Of a stretch of DNA of 64,000 nucleotides, positions 40,568 through 48,745 are shown in pieces; position 1 is the stretch's first letter; every line of letters starts with the position of its first letter. Where the stretch lies: NCBI GenBank assembly GCA_001577635.1, contig LSBP01000010.1, forward strand, positions 104,767 to 168,766, written 5' to 3'. This DNA comes from Halomonadaceae bacterium T82-2. GTDB lineage: Bacteria > Pseudomonadota > Gammaproteobacteria > Pseudomonadales > Halomonadaceae. The translations under genes and the position numbers were made by a program. Below the pieces are notes generated by a model. It ran no database searches, was not told the origin of the DNA, and was given only the letters and a program-made list of their open reading frames with translations.

Positions 40568-41155
40568 ATGCTCCGTGTCTGCGTGTCCGCCCTGGCTGTG
40601 GCCGGGCTGCTGGCCGGCTGTGCCGCCACACCGTCAACCGAGCCCACCGCGCCGCGCGAGACGTCAAAGGCGCCGTCGCCGAGAAGCGACCTGCCCGCCG
40701 ATCGGCTGGCCGAGCAGATCCTGCGCTTTCGCCAGGCGTCCCCCAGCCTGATCCGCGAGGCCCTGCTCGACGAGCACGAGCGCTGGGTCGGAACGCCCTA
40801 TGTGCTGGGCGGCGACAGCCGCCGCGGCATCGACTGTTCGGCACTGATGCAGCGTATCTTCAGCGAGGCGTTCGCCGTCAGCCTGCCGCGCACCACCGAC
40901 GATCAGGTGCGGGAAGGGGAGCAGGTCACCCGCGACGAGCTCCAGGCCGGTGACCTGATATTCTTCCGTCCGCCCGGACCCTACAACCACGTCGGCGTCT
41001 ATGTCGGCAGCGGGCGCTTCCTGCATGCTTCCACGTCGCGGGGGGTGAAGATATCCCGGCTCGACAACGTCTACTGGCGCCGCTACTACTGGCAGGCACG
41101 GCGCCCGCTGCCGCGTGTCGAGCTGGCCCAGCGCTGGCTGCTGGCCCGTGAATGA
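40568..41155 (+). CDS. NlpC/P60 family lipoprotein (cell-wall endopeptidase)
   Basis: The 195-aa protein has a lipoprotein signal peptide with lipobox LLAGC (C18) and a C-terminal NlpC/P60 domain with catalytic C90 in GIDCSAL, H141 in YNHVGVYV and H153 in FLHAS. Such outer-membrane-anchored enzymes cleave peptidoglycan stem peptides (Spr/MepS, NlpC group). It is convergent with the next LysR gene, with only 10 bp between stops. Confidence 0.9.
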   Translation: MLRVCVSALAVAGLLAGCAATPSTEPTAPRETSKAPSPRSDLPADRLAEQILRFRQASPSLIREALLDEHERWVGTPYVLGGDSRRGIDCSALMQRIFSEAFAVSLPRTTDDQVREGEQVTRDELQAGDLIFFRPPGPYNHVGVYVGSGRFLHASTSRGVKISRLDNVYWRRYYWQARRPLPRVELAQRWLLARE

Positions 41156-41165
41156 GCGGCGGGCG

Positions 41166-42053
41166 TCATAGCTGGGCACGATGCTCGAGCACGAAGTCGA
41201 CGAAGGCGCTTTCCGCGCGGGACAGATAGGCGCCGCGTGACCACGCCAGCGACAGGTCGAGCCAGGCGGGCGGATCGAGGGGCACCGCCGCCAGATCCTC
41301 CTCCGTCACCACCCGGCGCAGGAAGGTGGTGATGCCGAACCCCTGGCGCACGATCGCCTTGGTCAAGGCAATGAGGTTGGACTGAAAGGCGATCTGCGGC
41401 TGGCGCCCGAGTTCACCGGCCAAGCGGTCGACGAACTCGCGATGGAAATACCCGTCCTGAAAGAGCACCAGCGGTTCGTTGAAGACCTCCTCGGCCGTCA
41501 CGCGGCGACGCGTGGCAAAACGGTGATCCCGCGGCACGCAGACCACCATCTCTTCACTGAGCAGTTCGTGCTGCTCGAGCGTGGTCAGCTCGGGGGCCGA
41601 GATGATCACCCCCAGATCAAGCTCGCCGTCGGCGATCATCCGCTGCAGGCGCCGCGTTCCCGCTTCCACGACCGTCAGGCGAATCCCCGGATGGCGGGCC
41701 TTGAAGCCCATCAGCACCGGCGGGAAATAGTACGATCCCAGCATCGACGGAATCCCGATGCGTACCTCGCCCTTGACCAGTCCGTGAACCTCGCGCATGG
41801 CCAGATGCACCGCATCGGCATGTTCCAGCAGCGCTCGTGCCTTGTCCCGCAGCAGGTCTCCTTCCGGGGTCAGGGTGATGCGTCGCTCGTGGCGGTGAAA
41901 GAGCGTCAGCTCCAGGCGCGACTCGAGGGTGGCGACGGTCTGGCTGACCGCGGACTGAGCCAGGTGCAGCTCGCGAGCGGCACGTGTGAAGCCACCGTGG
42001 TCGGCCACGGCGAGGAAGACGCGCAGGGCGCGCAGGTCGAAGGGCAGGGGCAT
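41166..42053 (-). CDS. LysR-family transcriptional regulator
   Basis: The 295-aa regulator has an N-terminal winged HTH (LRALRVFLAVADHGGFTRAARELHLAQSAVSQTVATLE) and an effector domain that begins KGEVRIGIPSMLGSYYFPPV. It is divergent from the MFS gene at 42146 with 92 bp between them, so that transporter is the probable target. A GTG one codon upstream is an alternative start; neither has a strong ribosome-binding site. Confidence 0.9.
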   Translation of the reverse strand: MPLPFDLRALRVFLAVADHGGFTRAARELHLAQSAVSQTVATLESRLELTLFHRHERRITLTPEGDLLRDKARALLEHADAVHLAMREVHGLVKGEVRIGIPSMLGSYYFPPVLMGFKARHPGIRLTVVEAGTRRLQRMIADGELDLGVIISAPELTTLEQHELLSEEMVVCVPRDHRFATRRRVTAEEVFNEPLVLFQDGYFHREFVDRLAGELGRQPQIAFQSNLIALTKAIVRQGFGITTFLRRVVTEEDLAAVPLDPPAWLDLSLAWSRGAYLSRAESAFVDFVLEHRAQL

Positions 42054-42069
42054 CACAAAATCCGATCGT

Positions 42070-42101
42070 TATCATCTTCAAGCACTATTTGGCCGATGAT
42101 A
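42070..42101. promoter_or_regulatory. Candidate operator between the divergent LysR and MFS genes
   Basis: TATCATC (42070-42076) and its inverted copy GATGATA (42095-42101) are separated by 18 bp in the middle of the 92-bp intergenic region. Position and dyad symmetry fit a regulator-binding site. Confidence 0.35.
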
Positions 42102-42145
42102 GCGCGATGGGCGATGCTATGCGCCCGTCACTGCTGGAGAAACAC

Positions 42146-43348
42146 ATGATTGAAGCGCACAGTCGCGACTGGTGGCGTGCCACGCTGGCACTCTGCCTGG
42201 GCTCCTTCACCGTCTTCGTCAACCTGTATGCCGCCCAGCCGCTGCTGCCCGACCTGCGGGTGGCGTTCGGTGTCTCGACGCTGTCCAGCGCCATGGTCAT
42301 GGGCGTGGCGACGCTGACCCTGGCCGGTTCACTGCTGATCTACGGCCCACTCTCCGACGCTATCGGCCGCGGCGCGATCATGCGCGTGAGCCTGCTGGTA
42401 GCGGCGCTGTGCTCGCTATTGCTGCCCTGGGTGCCCGATTTCACCAGCCTGCTGGTTCTGCGGGCCCTGCAGGGGCTGGCCCTGGGCGGACTGCCGGCGG
42501 TGGCGATTGCCTGGATGGGGGACGAGTTCGACCGGCGCGCCCTGATGCTGGCCGTGGGGCTGTACATCAGCGCCAATACCCTGGGCGGCATCGGCGGCCG
42601 GGTGGTCGGCGGCTTTGCCGGCGAGTACGGCGGCTGGCAGGCGAGCTTCCTGACCGTCGGGGCGCTGAGCCTGGTCTGTCTGGCGGTCTTCTGGCGCCTG
42701 CTGCCCCCGGCGCGCAATTTCCGGCCCGCCTCGCTGCGGCTCGACGTGGCGCTCGGCGGCATGCGCGCGCATCTGCGCAACCCGTTGCTGCTGGCCGCCT
42801 ATCTGATCGGCGGGCTGAATTTCCTGATCTTCATCAACCAGTACAGCTACATGACGTTCCGCCTGAGCGATGCGCCGTATTCGCTGACGACCCAGTGGCT
42901 GGGGATGATCTTCGTCACCTATCTCGGCGGCACCCTGGGCTCGGCGCTGTCCGGACGTGTGGCGCAGAAGCTGGCCCAGCCGCTGTGCATGCTGCTGGGC
43001 ATCGGCATCTTCATGCTGGGCAGCCTGGTCACGCTCAGCGAGTCACTGGCCGGCATCCTGGCGGGGCTGACCATCAATGCCTTCGGGTTTTTCTTCTGCC
43101 ACTCGATGGCCTCGAGCTGGGTGAGCCGGCAGGCGACCCAGGCCCGCGGGACCGCTTCGGCCCTGTATCTGGTGTGCTACTACCTGGGCGCGAGTCTCGG
43201 TGGCTTCTATCTGGAGCCCTGGTGGCAGGCCGGCGGCTGGCCGGCCCTGGTGGCGGGCTCCTGGCTGGTGCTGCTGGTGACGCTGACGACGGCGGTGTGG
43301 CTGTGGCGGCGCGAGCGGCGTCCGCAGGCCGCTGTCAGCCAGGGGTGA
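42146..43348 (+). CDS. MFS transporter, YnfM-like
   Basis: The 400-aa inner-membrane protein has about 12 transmembrane helices and the MFS loop signature GPLSDAIGRGAIMR between helices 2 and 3. The N-terminal pattern ALCLGSFTVFVNLYAAQPLLPDL resembles YnfM-type permeases. GGAG lies 6 nt before the ATG at 42146; the frame is open further upstream into the regulatory region. Probable drug or metabolite exporter under the adjacent LysR regulator. Confidence 0.88.
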   Translation: MIEAHSRDWWRATLALCLGSFTVFVNLYAAQPLLPDLRVAFGVSTLSSAMVMGVATLTLAGSLLIYGPLSDAIGRGAIMRVSLLVAALCSLLLPWVPDFTSLLVLRALQGLALGGLPAVAIAWMGDEFDRRALMLAVGLYISANTLGGIGGRVVGGFAGEYGGWQASFLTVGALSLVCLAVFWRLLPPARNFRPASLRLDVALGGMRAHLRNPLLLAAYLIGGLNFLIFINQYSYMTFRLSDAPYSLTTQWLGMIFVTYLGGTLGSALSGRVAQKLAQPLCMLLGIGIFMLGSLVTLSESLAGILAGLTINAFGFFFCHSMASSWVSRQATQARGTASALYLVCYYLGASLGGFYLEPWWQAGGWPALVAGSWLVLLVTLTTAVWLWRRERRPQAAVSQG

Positions 43349-43360
43349 TATTCCCGCGCT

Positions 43361-43963
43361 TCACTCGCCGGGGCGGCCGGCCTGGTCGCCCCAGATTTCC
43401 TTGAGGCGTGCTTCACGGCCGCAACCGGCCTTGTAGAAGTGATAGCGGATGGGATTCTTGCGGTAGTAGTCCTGATGGTACGTCTCGGCCTTCCAGAAGT
43501 CCCTGGCGGGGACGATCTGTGTGGCGATCGGCCGCTCGAAACGCTTGGCCAGTGCCGCGCGGCTCTGCTCGGCGAGCTGTTTCTGCCGCTCGTCGTGATA
43601 GAAGATTGCACTGCGATACTGGTTGCCGGCATCACAGAACTGACGATTCTCGGCAAAGGGGTCGATGTTGTGCCAGAACGCCCGCAGCAGGGTGGCATAG
43701 TCCACCCGCTGCGGGTCGTAGGCCACTTCCACGGCTTCGGCGTGACCGGTGCCGCCCGCCGAGACCTGCTTGTAGGTCGGGTGGCGCTGGTCACCGCCGG
43801 TATAGCCTGAAGTGGTGCTGATCACACCCTCGACCTGGTCGAAGGCCTCCTCGACACACCAGAAGCAGCCACCGGCGAAGGTGGCGGTGCGGGTCTCCCC
43901 GGCCTGGGCCGGGAGGACTCCGGCGGCCATCACGAGCAGCAGGGTCAGTATCGCGAGACGCAT
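43361..43963 (-). CDS. msrA: Peptide methionine-S-sulfoxide reductase MsrA, exported
   Basis: The 200-aa protein has a signal peptide (MRLAILTLLLVMAAGVLPAQA) and then the MsrA active site GGCFWC (C33 nucleophile). Further conserved blocks are GYTGGDQRHPTYKQVSAGGTGHAEAVEV and YRSAIFYHDERQ. It repairs methionine-S-sulfoxide, here presumably in the periplasm. No MsrB domain is fused. AGAGG lies 8 nt before the ATG. Confidence 0.93.
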   Translation of the reverse strand: MRLAILTLLLVMAAGVLPAQAGETRTATFAGGCFWCVEEAFDQVEGVISTTSGYTGGDQRHPTYKQVSAGGTGHAEAVEVAYDPQRVDYATLLRAFWHNIDPFAENRQFCDAGNQYRSAIFYHDERQKQLAEQSRAALAKRFERPIATQIVPARDFWKAETYHQDYYRKNPIRYHFYKAGCGREARLKEIWGDQAGRPGE

Positions 43964-44091
43964 GGCGGGAACCTCTTGAATCGTCGATGTCAGGGCGGTC
44001 GCGTGAATCCGCAACGCGAGTTCGTCAGTATAACGGTACGGTTCGCATCGCCTGCCGGATGCGCTTTCCTTCATCGACGAGGAGTCCCGAC

Positions 44092-46254
44092 GTGACGCGA
44101 CCCCGCCTGATTGCCCTGCTCGTGCTGCTGGCGCTCATCGCGCTGTTCTTCCTGGCCGGTGCCGATGACTGGCTGACGCTGCAAACCCTCAAGGCGCGTC
44201 AGGCCGATTTTCAGGCGTGGTTCGCCGCCCAGCCGTTGGTGGTGGCCGGCGGTTTCTTCGCCGGGTATGTGCTGATGGCGGCGCTCTCGCTACCCGGTGC
44301 AGCGCTGCTGACCCTGCTGGCGGGGGCACTGTTCGGCCTGGCGCAGGGTGTCATCATCGTCTCGTTTGCCAGCAGCTTCGGTGCCGTGCTGGCCTTTCTG
44401 GTCGCGCGCTGGCTGGCCCGGGAGAGCGTCGAGCGGCGCTTCGCGCGCCAGCTGCAACGCATCAACGACGGCATTCGCCGCGAGGGGGCCGTCTATCTGT
44501 TCACGCTGCGGCTGGTGCCGCTGTTTCCCTTCTTCGTGATCAATCTGGTGATGGGGCTGACGCGCATGCGGGTCGGCACCTTCTACTGGGTCAGCCAGCT
44601 GGGCATGCTGCCGGGCACCGTGGTCTACGTGAATGCCGGGCGCGCGCTCGGCGAGGTCGATGCGGTCGGCGACGTGCTGTCGCCCACCCTGGTGGCCTCG
44701 TTCGTGCTGCTGGGCGTGTTCCCGCTGCTCGCCCGGCGCGTTGCCACCTGGGTCGAGCGGCGTCGCCTGACGAAGCGCTACCCACGGCCGAAGGGGTTCG
44801 ACTACGACGTGGTGGTGATCGGTGCCGGCTCGGCCGGGCTGGTGGCCAGCTACATCGCCAGCGCCTTGCAGGCCCGGGTGGCGCTGGTCGAGCGCGAGCG
44901 CATGGGCGGGGACTGCCTGAATACCGGTTGTGTGCCTTCCAAGGCGCTGATACACGCAGCGCGGCTGGCCCAGCGCGTGCGCGAGGCGCCGGCCCGGGGC
45001 ATTCAGGTCGAGGCGCCGCGTGTCGATTTTTCCACGGTGATGGCCGGCGTGTATCAGGCCGTCGAGGCGGTGGCGCCGCATGACAGCCCCGAGCGTTACC
45101 GTTCGCTGGGCGTCGAGGTGGTCGAAGGCACGGCGCATCTGCAGACGCCCTGGGAAGTCCGCGTCGGCGAGCGCGTGCTGACCACTCGGCACGTGATTCT
45201 CGCCACCGGGGCGCGTCCGCGCGTTCCGGCGCTGCCGGGGCTCGAGGCGGGCGTCTGTCTGACCACCGAGACGCTCTGGCGGCTCGAGCGTTTGCCCGAG
45301 CACCTGCTGGTGCTGGGCGGCGGCCCGGTGGGCTGTGAACTGGGCCAGGCCTTCGCGCGTCTGGGCAGTCGGGTCACGCTGGTGCAGCGGGCCGAACGAT
45401 TGCTGCCGCGCGAAGATGCCGATGTCAGCGAACCGCTGCGCAAGCGTCTCGTCGCCGAAGGGGTCGAGGTTCATCGGCAGACCCGGGCGTTGCGGGTCGA
45501 GCGCGATTCCGCCATGCCGAACGGGCGCTGCCTGGTGGTCGAGTCGGGGGAGGGCGCCCGGCAGCGGCTGCCGTTCTCGGACCTGCTGCTGGCGGTGGGG
45601 CGCGAGGCCAACGTCGCGGGGCTGGGGCTGGAGGCGCTGGGCATCGAGCTCGACGCCGGGGGCACTGTCGCGGTCGATACCACCCTGCGCAGCCTTCAGC
45701 CCAATATCTGGGCCTGCGGCGATGTCGCCAGCCCCCATCAGTTTACCCATGCCGGGGCGCATCAGGCCTGGCACGCCACGATCAATGCCCTGTTCGGCGA
45801 ATTTCGGCGCTTTGCGGTCGATGACAGCAACCTGCCGTCCCTGACCTTCACCGAACCCGAGGTCGGTCGGGTGGGCCTCAACGAGCAGGAAGCCAATGCC
45901 CGGAACGTGGCCTTCGAGGTGACCCGCTACGCCTTCGGCGAACTCGACCGGGCGATCGTCGACGGGCGGACCGACGGCTTCATCAAGGTGCTCACGGTAC
46001 CCGGCAAGGATCGCATCCTCGGGGCGAGCGTGGTCGGCGATGCCGCCGGGGAACTGCTGGCCGAGTTCACCCTCGCCATGACCCACGGCCTCGGCCTCGG
46101 CAAGCTGCTGGGCACGATCCATGCCTACCCCACCTATGCGGAGGCGGCCAGGGCCACCGCCGGGGTCTGGCGCAATGCCCACAAGCCCCAGCGGCTGCTG
46201 GACCTGCTGGGGCGCTATTTCGCCTGGCGCCGACGCGGCGCCGATCGCGACTGA
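44092..46254 (+). CDS. Fusion protein: TVP38/TMEM64 (SNARE-associated) membrane domain plus mercuric-reductase-like flavoprotein
   Basis: The 720-aa protein has an N-terminal membrane part (about residues 1-215) with the TVP38/DedA-like stretch GYVLMAALSLPGAALLTLLAGALFG and RLVPLFPFFVINLVMG. A pyridine nucleotide-disulfide oxidoreductase follows: FAD loop GAGSAG (244-249), redox pair CLNTGC (C275, C280), NAD loop GGGPVG and dimerisation domain. It lacks the N-terminal HMA domain and the C-terminal Cys pair of true MerA. The GTG at 44092 has GAGGAG 7 nt upstream. It precedes a CDP-alcohol phosphatidyltransferase by 20 bp. Substrate unknown. Confidence 0.85.
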   Translation: MTRPRLIALLVLLALIALFFLAGADDWLTLQTLKARQADFQAWFAAQPLVVAGGFFAGYVLMAALSLPGAALLTLLAGALFGLAQGVIIVSFASSFGAVLAFLVARWLARESVERRFARQLQRINDGIRREGAVYLFTLRLVPLFPFFVINLVMGLTRMRVGTFYWVSQLGMLPGTVVYVNAGRALGEVDAVGDVLSPTLVASFVLLGVFPLLARRVATWVERRRLTKRYPRPKGFDYDVVVIGAGSAGLVASYIASALQARVALVERERMGGDCLNTGCVPSKALIHAARLAQRVREAPARGIQVEAPRVDFSTVMAGVYQAVEAVAPHDSPERYRSLGVEVVEGTAHLQTPWEVRVGERVLTTRHVILATGARPRVPALPGLEAGVCLTTETLWRLERLPEHLLVLGGGPVGCELGQAFARLGSRVTLVQRAERLLPREDADVSEPLRKRLVAEGVEVHRQTRALRVERDSAMPNGRCLVVESGEGARQRLPFSDLLLAVGREANVAGLGLEALGIELDAGGTVAVDTTLRSLQPNIWACGDVASPHQFTHAGAHQAWHATINALFGEFRRFAVDDSNLPSLTFTEPEVGRVGLNEQEANARNVAFEVTRYAFGELDRAIVDGRTDGFIKVLTVPGKDRILGASVVGDAAGELLAEFTLAMTHGLGLGKLLGTIHAYPTYAEAARATAGVWRNAHKPQRLLDLLGRYFAWRRRGADRD

Positions 46255-46274
46255 CAAGACCACGAGGAGACGAC

Positions 46275-46907
46275 ATGCTGGATCGCTGGACGGCCCGCTG
46301 GACCCAGCCGCCATTGCGTTACCTGGCCGGCGGGCTGGCCCGGCTGCGCATCACGCCCGGGCAGGTCACGGTCGGCGGATTCGCCGTCGGGCTGCTGGCG
46401 CTGCCGCTGCTGGCCGGGCAGTGGTTCGGTGCGGCGCTGGTGGTCATCCTGCTCAATCGCCTGGCCGACGGGCTGGACGGTGCCCTGGCGCGTCGGACGC
46501 ATCGGGCCAGCGGCGCCGGGGGCTTTCTCGACATCGGCCTGGACTTCGTCTTCTACGCCGCCGTGGTGCTCGGCTTCGCGATGGCCGACCCGGCCGCGAA
46601 CGCCCTGGCGGCCGCCTGGTTGCTGTTCGCCTTCATGGGCACCGCCAGCTCCTTTCTGGCCTTTGCCATCGTGGCCGCGCGCCATCGGCTCGAGCGCCCG
46701 GACTTCCCCCACAAGGCCTTCTTCTATCTCGATGGGCTCACCGAGGGCACGGAGACGATCCTGGCCTTCGTGGCCTTCTGCCTGTGGCCGGCGCATTTCG
46801 TCGTGCTGGCGGGCGTGTTCACCGCCGCCTGCCTGGTGACCACCGCGACCCGGCTGTGGGGCGGGTATCGGACACTGCGGCGGCTCGAGGAGCAGAAGGC
46901 GTGTTGA
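46275..46907 (+). CDS. CDP-alcohol phosphatidyltransferase family protein
   Basis: The 210-aa integral membrane enzyme has the full family motif D-x2-DG-x2-AR-x8-G-x3-D-x3-D (D65, D68-G69, A72-R73, G82, D86, D90) and about six transmembrane helices. Such enzymes join a CDP-activated alcohol, usually CDP-diacylglycerol, to an alcohol acceptor; the acceptor is unknown. GAGGAG precedes the ATG. It is in an operon with the TVP38-flavoprotein fusion, hinting at a membrane-lipid or membrane-redox role. Confidence 0.87.
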   Translation: MLDRWTARWTQPPLRYLAGGLARLRITPGQVTVGGFAVGLLALPLLAGQWFGAALVVILLNRLADGLDGALARRTHRASGAGGFLDIGLDFVFYAAVVLGFAMADPAANALAAAWLLFAFMGTASSFLAFAIVAARHRLERPDFPHKAFFYLDGLTEGTETILAFVAFCLWPAHFVVLAGVFTAACLVTTATRLWGGYRTLRRLEEQKAC

Positions 46908-46943
46908 GGCGGGCGTTGCGTCAGGCGAGTGTATCCGGTAAAC

Positions 46944-46972
46944 GAAAACGGGGCAGCCAGAGGCTGCCCCGT
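46944..46972 (-). terminator. Intrinsic terminator of the slyD-like gene
   Basis: On the minus strand ACGGGGCAGCC and GGCTGCCCCGT form a perfect 11-bp stem with a 3-nt loop (46972-46948), then TTTTCGTT. It lies between convergent genes and may also stop plus-strand transcription. Confidence 0.8.
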
Positions 46973-47009
46973 CGGGCCACGTGTCCGCCGTGGGCGGAGC
47001 GCGGAATCC

Positions 47010-47492
47010 TCAGTGCTCGTGGCCGTCTTCGCCGTGCACGTGGCCGTGCTCGATTTCCTCGGCGGAAGCTTCACGCACTTCGGCGATCTCGACGTCGAAG
47101 TTGAGCTGCTGGCCGGCCAGCGGATGGTTGCCGTCGACGGTGACGGTGTCGCCTTCCACGCTGGTCACGGTGACCATCAGCGGGCCACCCTGGGTCTGAG
47201 CCTGGAACTGCATGCCCGGCTCGACGCTCTCGACGCCCTGGAAGGCATCACGCGGCACTTCCTGGACGAGGGCGTCCTGCTTTTCGCCGTAGCCTTCCTC
47301 GGGGCTGACGTCCACCTGCAGCTTATCGCCGCTCTGGTGACCTTCCAGCTTCTTCTCCAGCCCCGGAATGATGTTACCGGCACCGTGAAGATACGTCAGC
47401 GGCTCGCGGCCTTCCGAGCTGTCCAGCACTTCACCCGCGTCGTTGGTCAGGGTGTAGTGGAACGCGACAACGGAATTCTGCGCAATCTGCAT
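47010..47492 (-). CDS. slyD: FKBP-type peptidyl-prolyl isomerase, SlyD-like
   Basis: The 160-aa protein has the SlyD domain order. An FKBP part (VVAFHYTLTNDAGEVLDSS, LTYLHGAGNIIPGLEKKLEG) is split by the insert-in-flap chaperone domain (about 65-125) and resumes in HPLAGQQLNFDVEI. A histidine-rich tail EHGHVHGEDGHEH probably binds nickel or other metals, as in SlyD. It isomerises prolyl bonds and assists folding or metal delivery. Strongly acidic. Confidence 0.9.
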   Translation of the reverse strand: MQIAQNSVVAFHYTLTNDAGEVLDSSEGREPLTYLHGAGNIIPGLEKKLEGHQSGDKLQVDVSPEEGYGEKQDALVQEVPRDAFQGVESVEPGMQFQAQTQGGPLMVTVTSVEGDTVTVDGNHPLAGQQLNFDVEIAEVREASAEEIEHGHVHGEDGHEH

Positions 47493-47905
47493 GATGTGAT
47501 GAACCTTTCGGTATGTGCATGTCAGGCTCATGGTAACGTCTCGACCCCGGGCTGTCAGGGGCAGGGGGAATTTTTTCAAGTCCCTCGGGAACGACATGAC
47601 CGTGATTCAACAAGCGTGGCTCATGGGCGCATGGTGAGCGCCGTCGGCCGGTTGCGCGTGCCCCGGGGCGGGGGTACCCTGCCGTCAGGACATCCGGCCA
47701 GGGCCTTCATGGCATCCACGATGCAAGTCGACCGTTTTCCGTCACCGCGTTTGCCCGGAAGGCTTTCCCCTGCGTCAGCCGACGCGGGACAGGTTGTGAT
47801 GATCCATCGGCATGATTCCCTCGTCATCGATCGTGCGCCCCGGAGTGCGCGTACGTTGACGATACCCGTGATACCGAGTTCGTGTGATCTCTCAGGAGCT
47901 GATAA
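47493..47905. other. Intergenic region between slyD-like and small membrane protein genes, nothing recognised
   Basis: This 413-bp divergent region has no supported gene. TTGACG at 47856-47861 could be a -35 for the downstream small gene, but the -10 is poor. No repeats or RNA structures of note were seen. Confidence 0.4.
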
Positions 47906-48190
47906 ATGACCGTGACCGTGATCTGGCTGATCGCATTCGCCGTGATCCTGTTTCTGACCTGGAAAGGCTGGGAAGGAGGGTTCGGCCAGTTCGTCGAACG
48001 CCGGATTCCCCGGGTACTGCGTAGCCAGGACGACCGCTGGGTGTGGTGCACCGCCGCCGCCGTGGTGGGGGCGACCTGCATCGTCAAGCCGGTCTCCATG
48101 CTGCTGACGGTGCTACTGCTGCTGCTGGCAGGCTGGGTGATGGCCAAGCTGGTCTGCTGGGGCATGAGCAAGGCCCGTTTGCACAAGTAA
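47906..48190 (+). CDS. Small membrane protein of unknown function
   Basis: The 94-aa protein has an N-terminal transmembrane helix (TVIWLIAFAVILFLTW), a short basic loop (VERRIPRVLRSQDDRW) and a second hydrophobic hairpin (AAAVVGATCIVKPVSMLLTVLLLLLAGWVMAKLVCW). AGGAG lies 7 nt before the ATG, which makes translation likely. I do not recognise the family. It is convergent with the DUF6314 gene. Confidence 0.65.
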   Translation: MTVTVIWLIAFAVILFLTWKGWEGGFGQFVERRIPRVLRSQDDRWVWCTAAAVVGATCIVKPVSMLLTVLLLLLAGWVMAKLVCWGMSKARLHK

Positions 48191-48226
48191 GCCGGCTTTC
48201 CCTCCCGTTACACTCCCGGGCGTCGG

Positions 48227-48745
48227 TCAGCGCACGCCGGCCGACGCCGCCCGCCGATAGCGATAATGTAGATGTTCATCCTTGCGCGGCCCCTCGATGG
48301 TCCAGCGCAGATCGAATCCCAGTGGCCCCAATACAAGCCATGCCCGATAGCGATCATCGCCACAGATGTGGTCATGGCACGATGCCCACGTGTTGGCGGT
48401 GTCTTCCGGCGCCAGGTCGAACAGTCGTACGGCGGCTTCTGCGCCGCGGCGCTCGTGCGCCAGGCTGACCCGGTCGGCCAGAAACCTCCAGCGAAACACG
48501 TTGCGAAAGCTCACCGCCGGCGCGTCGGGGGCGACGGCCGGGTGAAACCGGCCGCTTTCGGTGAAGACCACACTGCCATCCTCATCGGTGGTGACCGCTA
48601 CGCGGCCTTCGCCGTTTCCCGCCCAGCCGGTTTGCGAGCGCGCACCGGGCAGTGAACTAAAATAAACTTCCGACGTTGACAGGAGGTGGCGGCGCAGCGC
48701 TACCATTGCCGGCTCGACAGCTTCTCTCTCGGATGATTGCGTCAT
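48227..48745 (-). CDS. DUF6314-like protein
   Basis: The 172-aa protein has the pattern of this uncharacterised family: VAVTTDEDGSVVFTESGRFHP, FRNVFRWRFLADRVSLAHER, a CHDHICGDDRY cysteine-histidine region and a final WTIEGPRKDEHLHYRYRR. It may bind a small ligand in a lipocalin-like barrel, but that is a guess. The ATG (48745-48743) overlaps the divergent EamA ATG (48744-48746); an internal Met at residue 14 is an alternative that would relieve the overlap. Confidence 0.65.
   Translation of the reverse strand: MTQSSEREAVEPAMVALRRHLLSTSEVYFSSLPGARSQTGWAGNGEGRVAVTTDEDGSVVFTESGRFHPAVAPDAPAVSFRNVFRWRFLADRVSLAHERRGAEAAVRLFDLAPEDTANTWASCHDHICGDDRYRAWLVLGPLGFDLRWTIEGPRKDEHLHYRYRRAASAGVR

Noticed and set aside
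44092..46254. Mercury-resistance operon (merA)
   Set aside because: No merR, merT or merP, no HMA domain and no C-terminal Cys pair; only the flavoprotein core resembles MerA.
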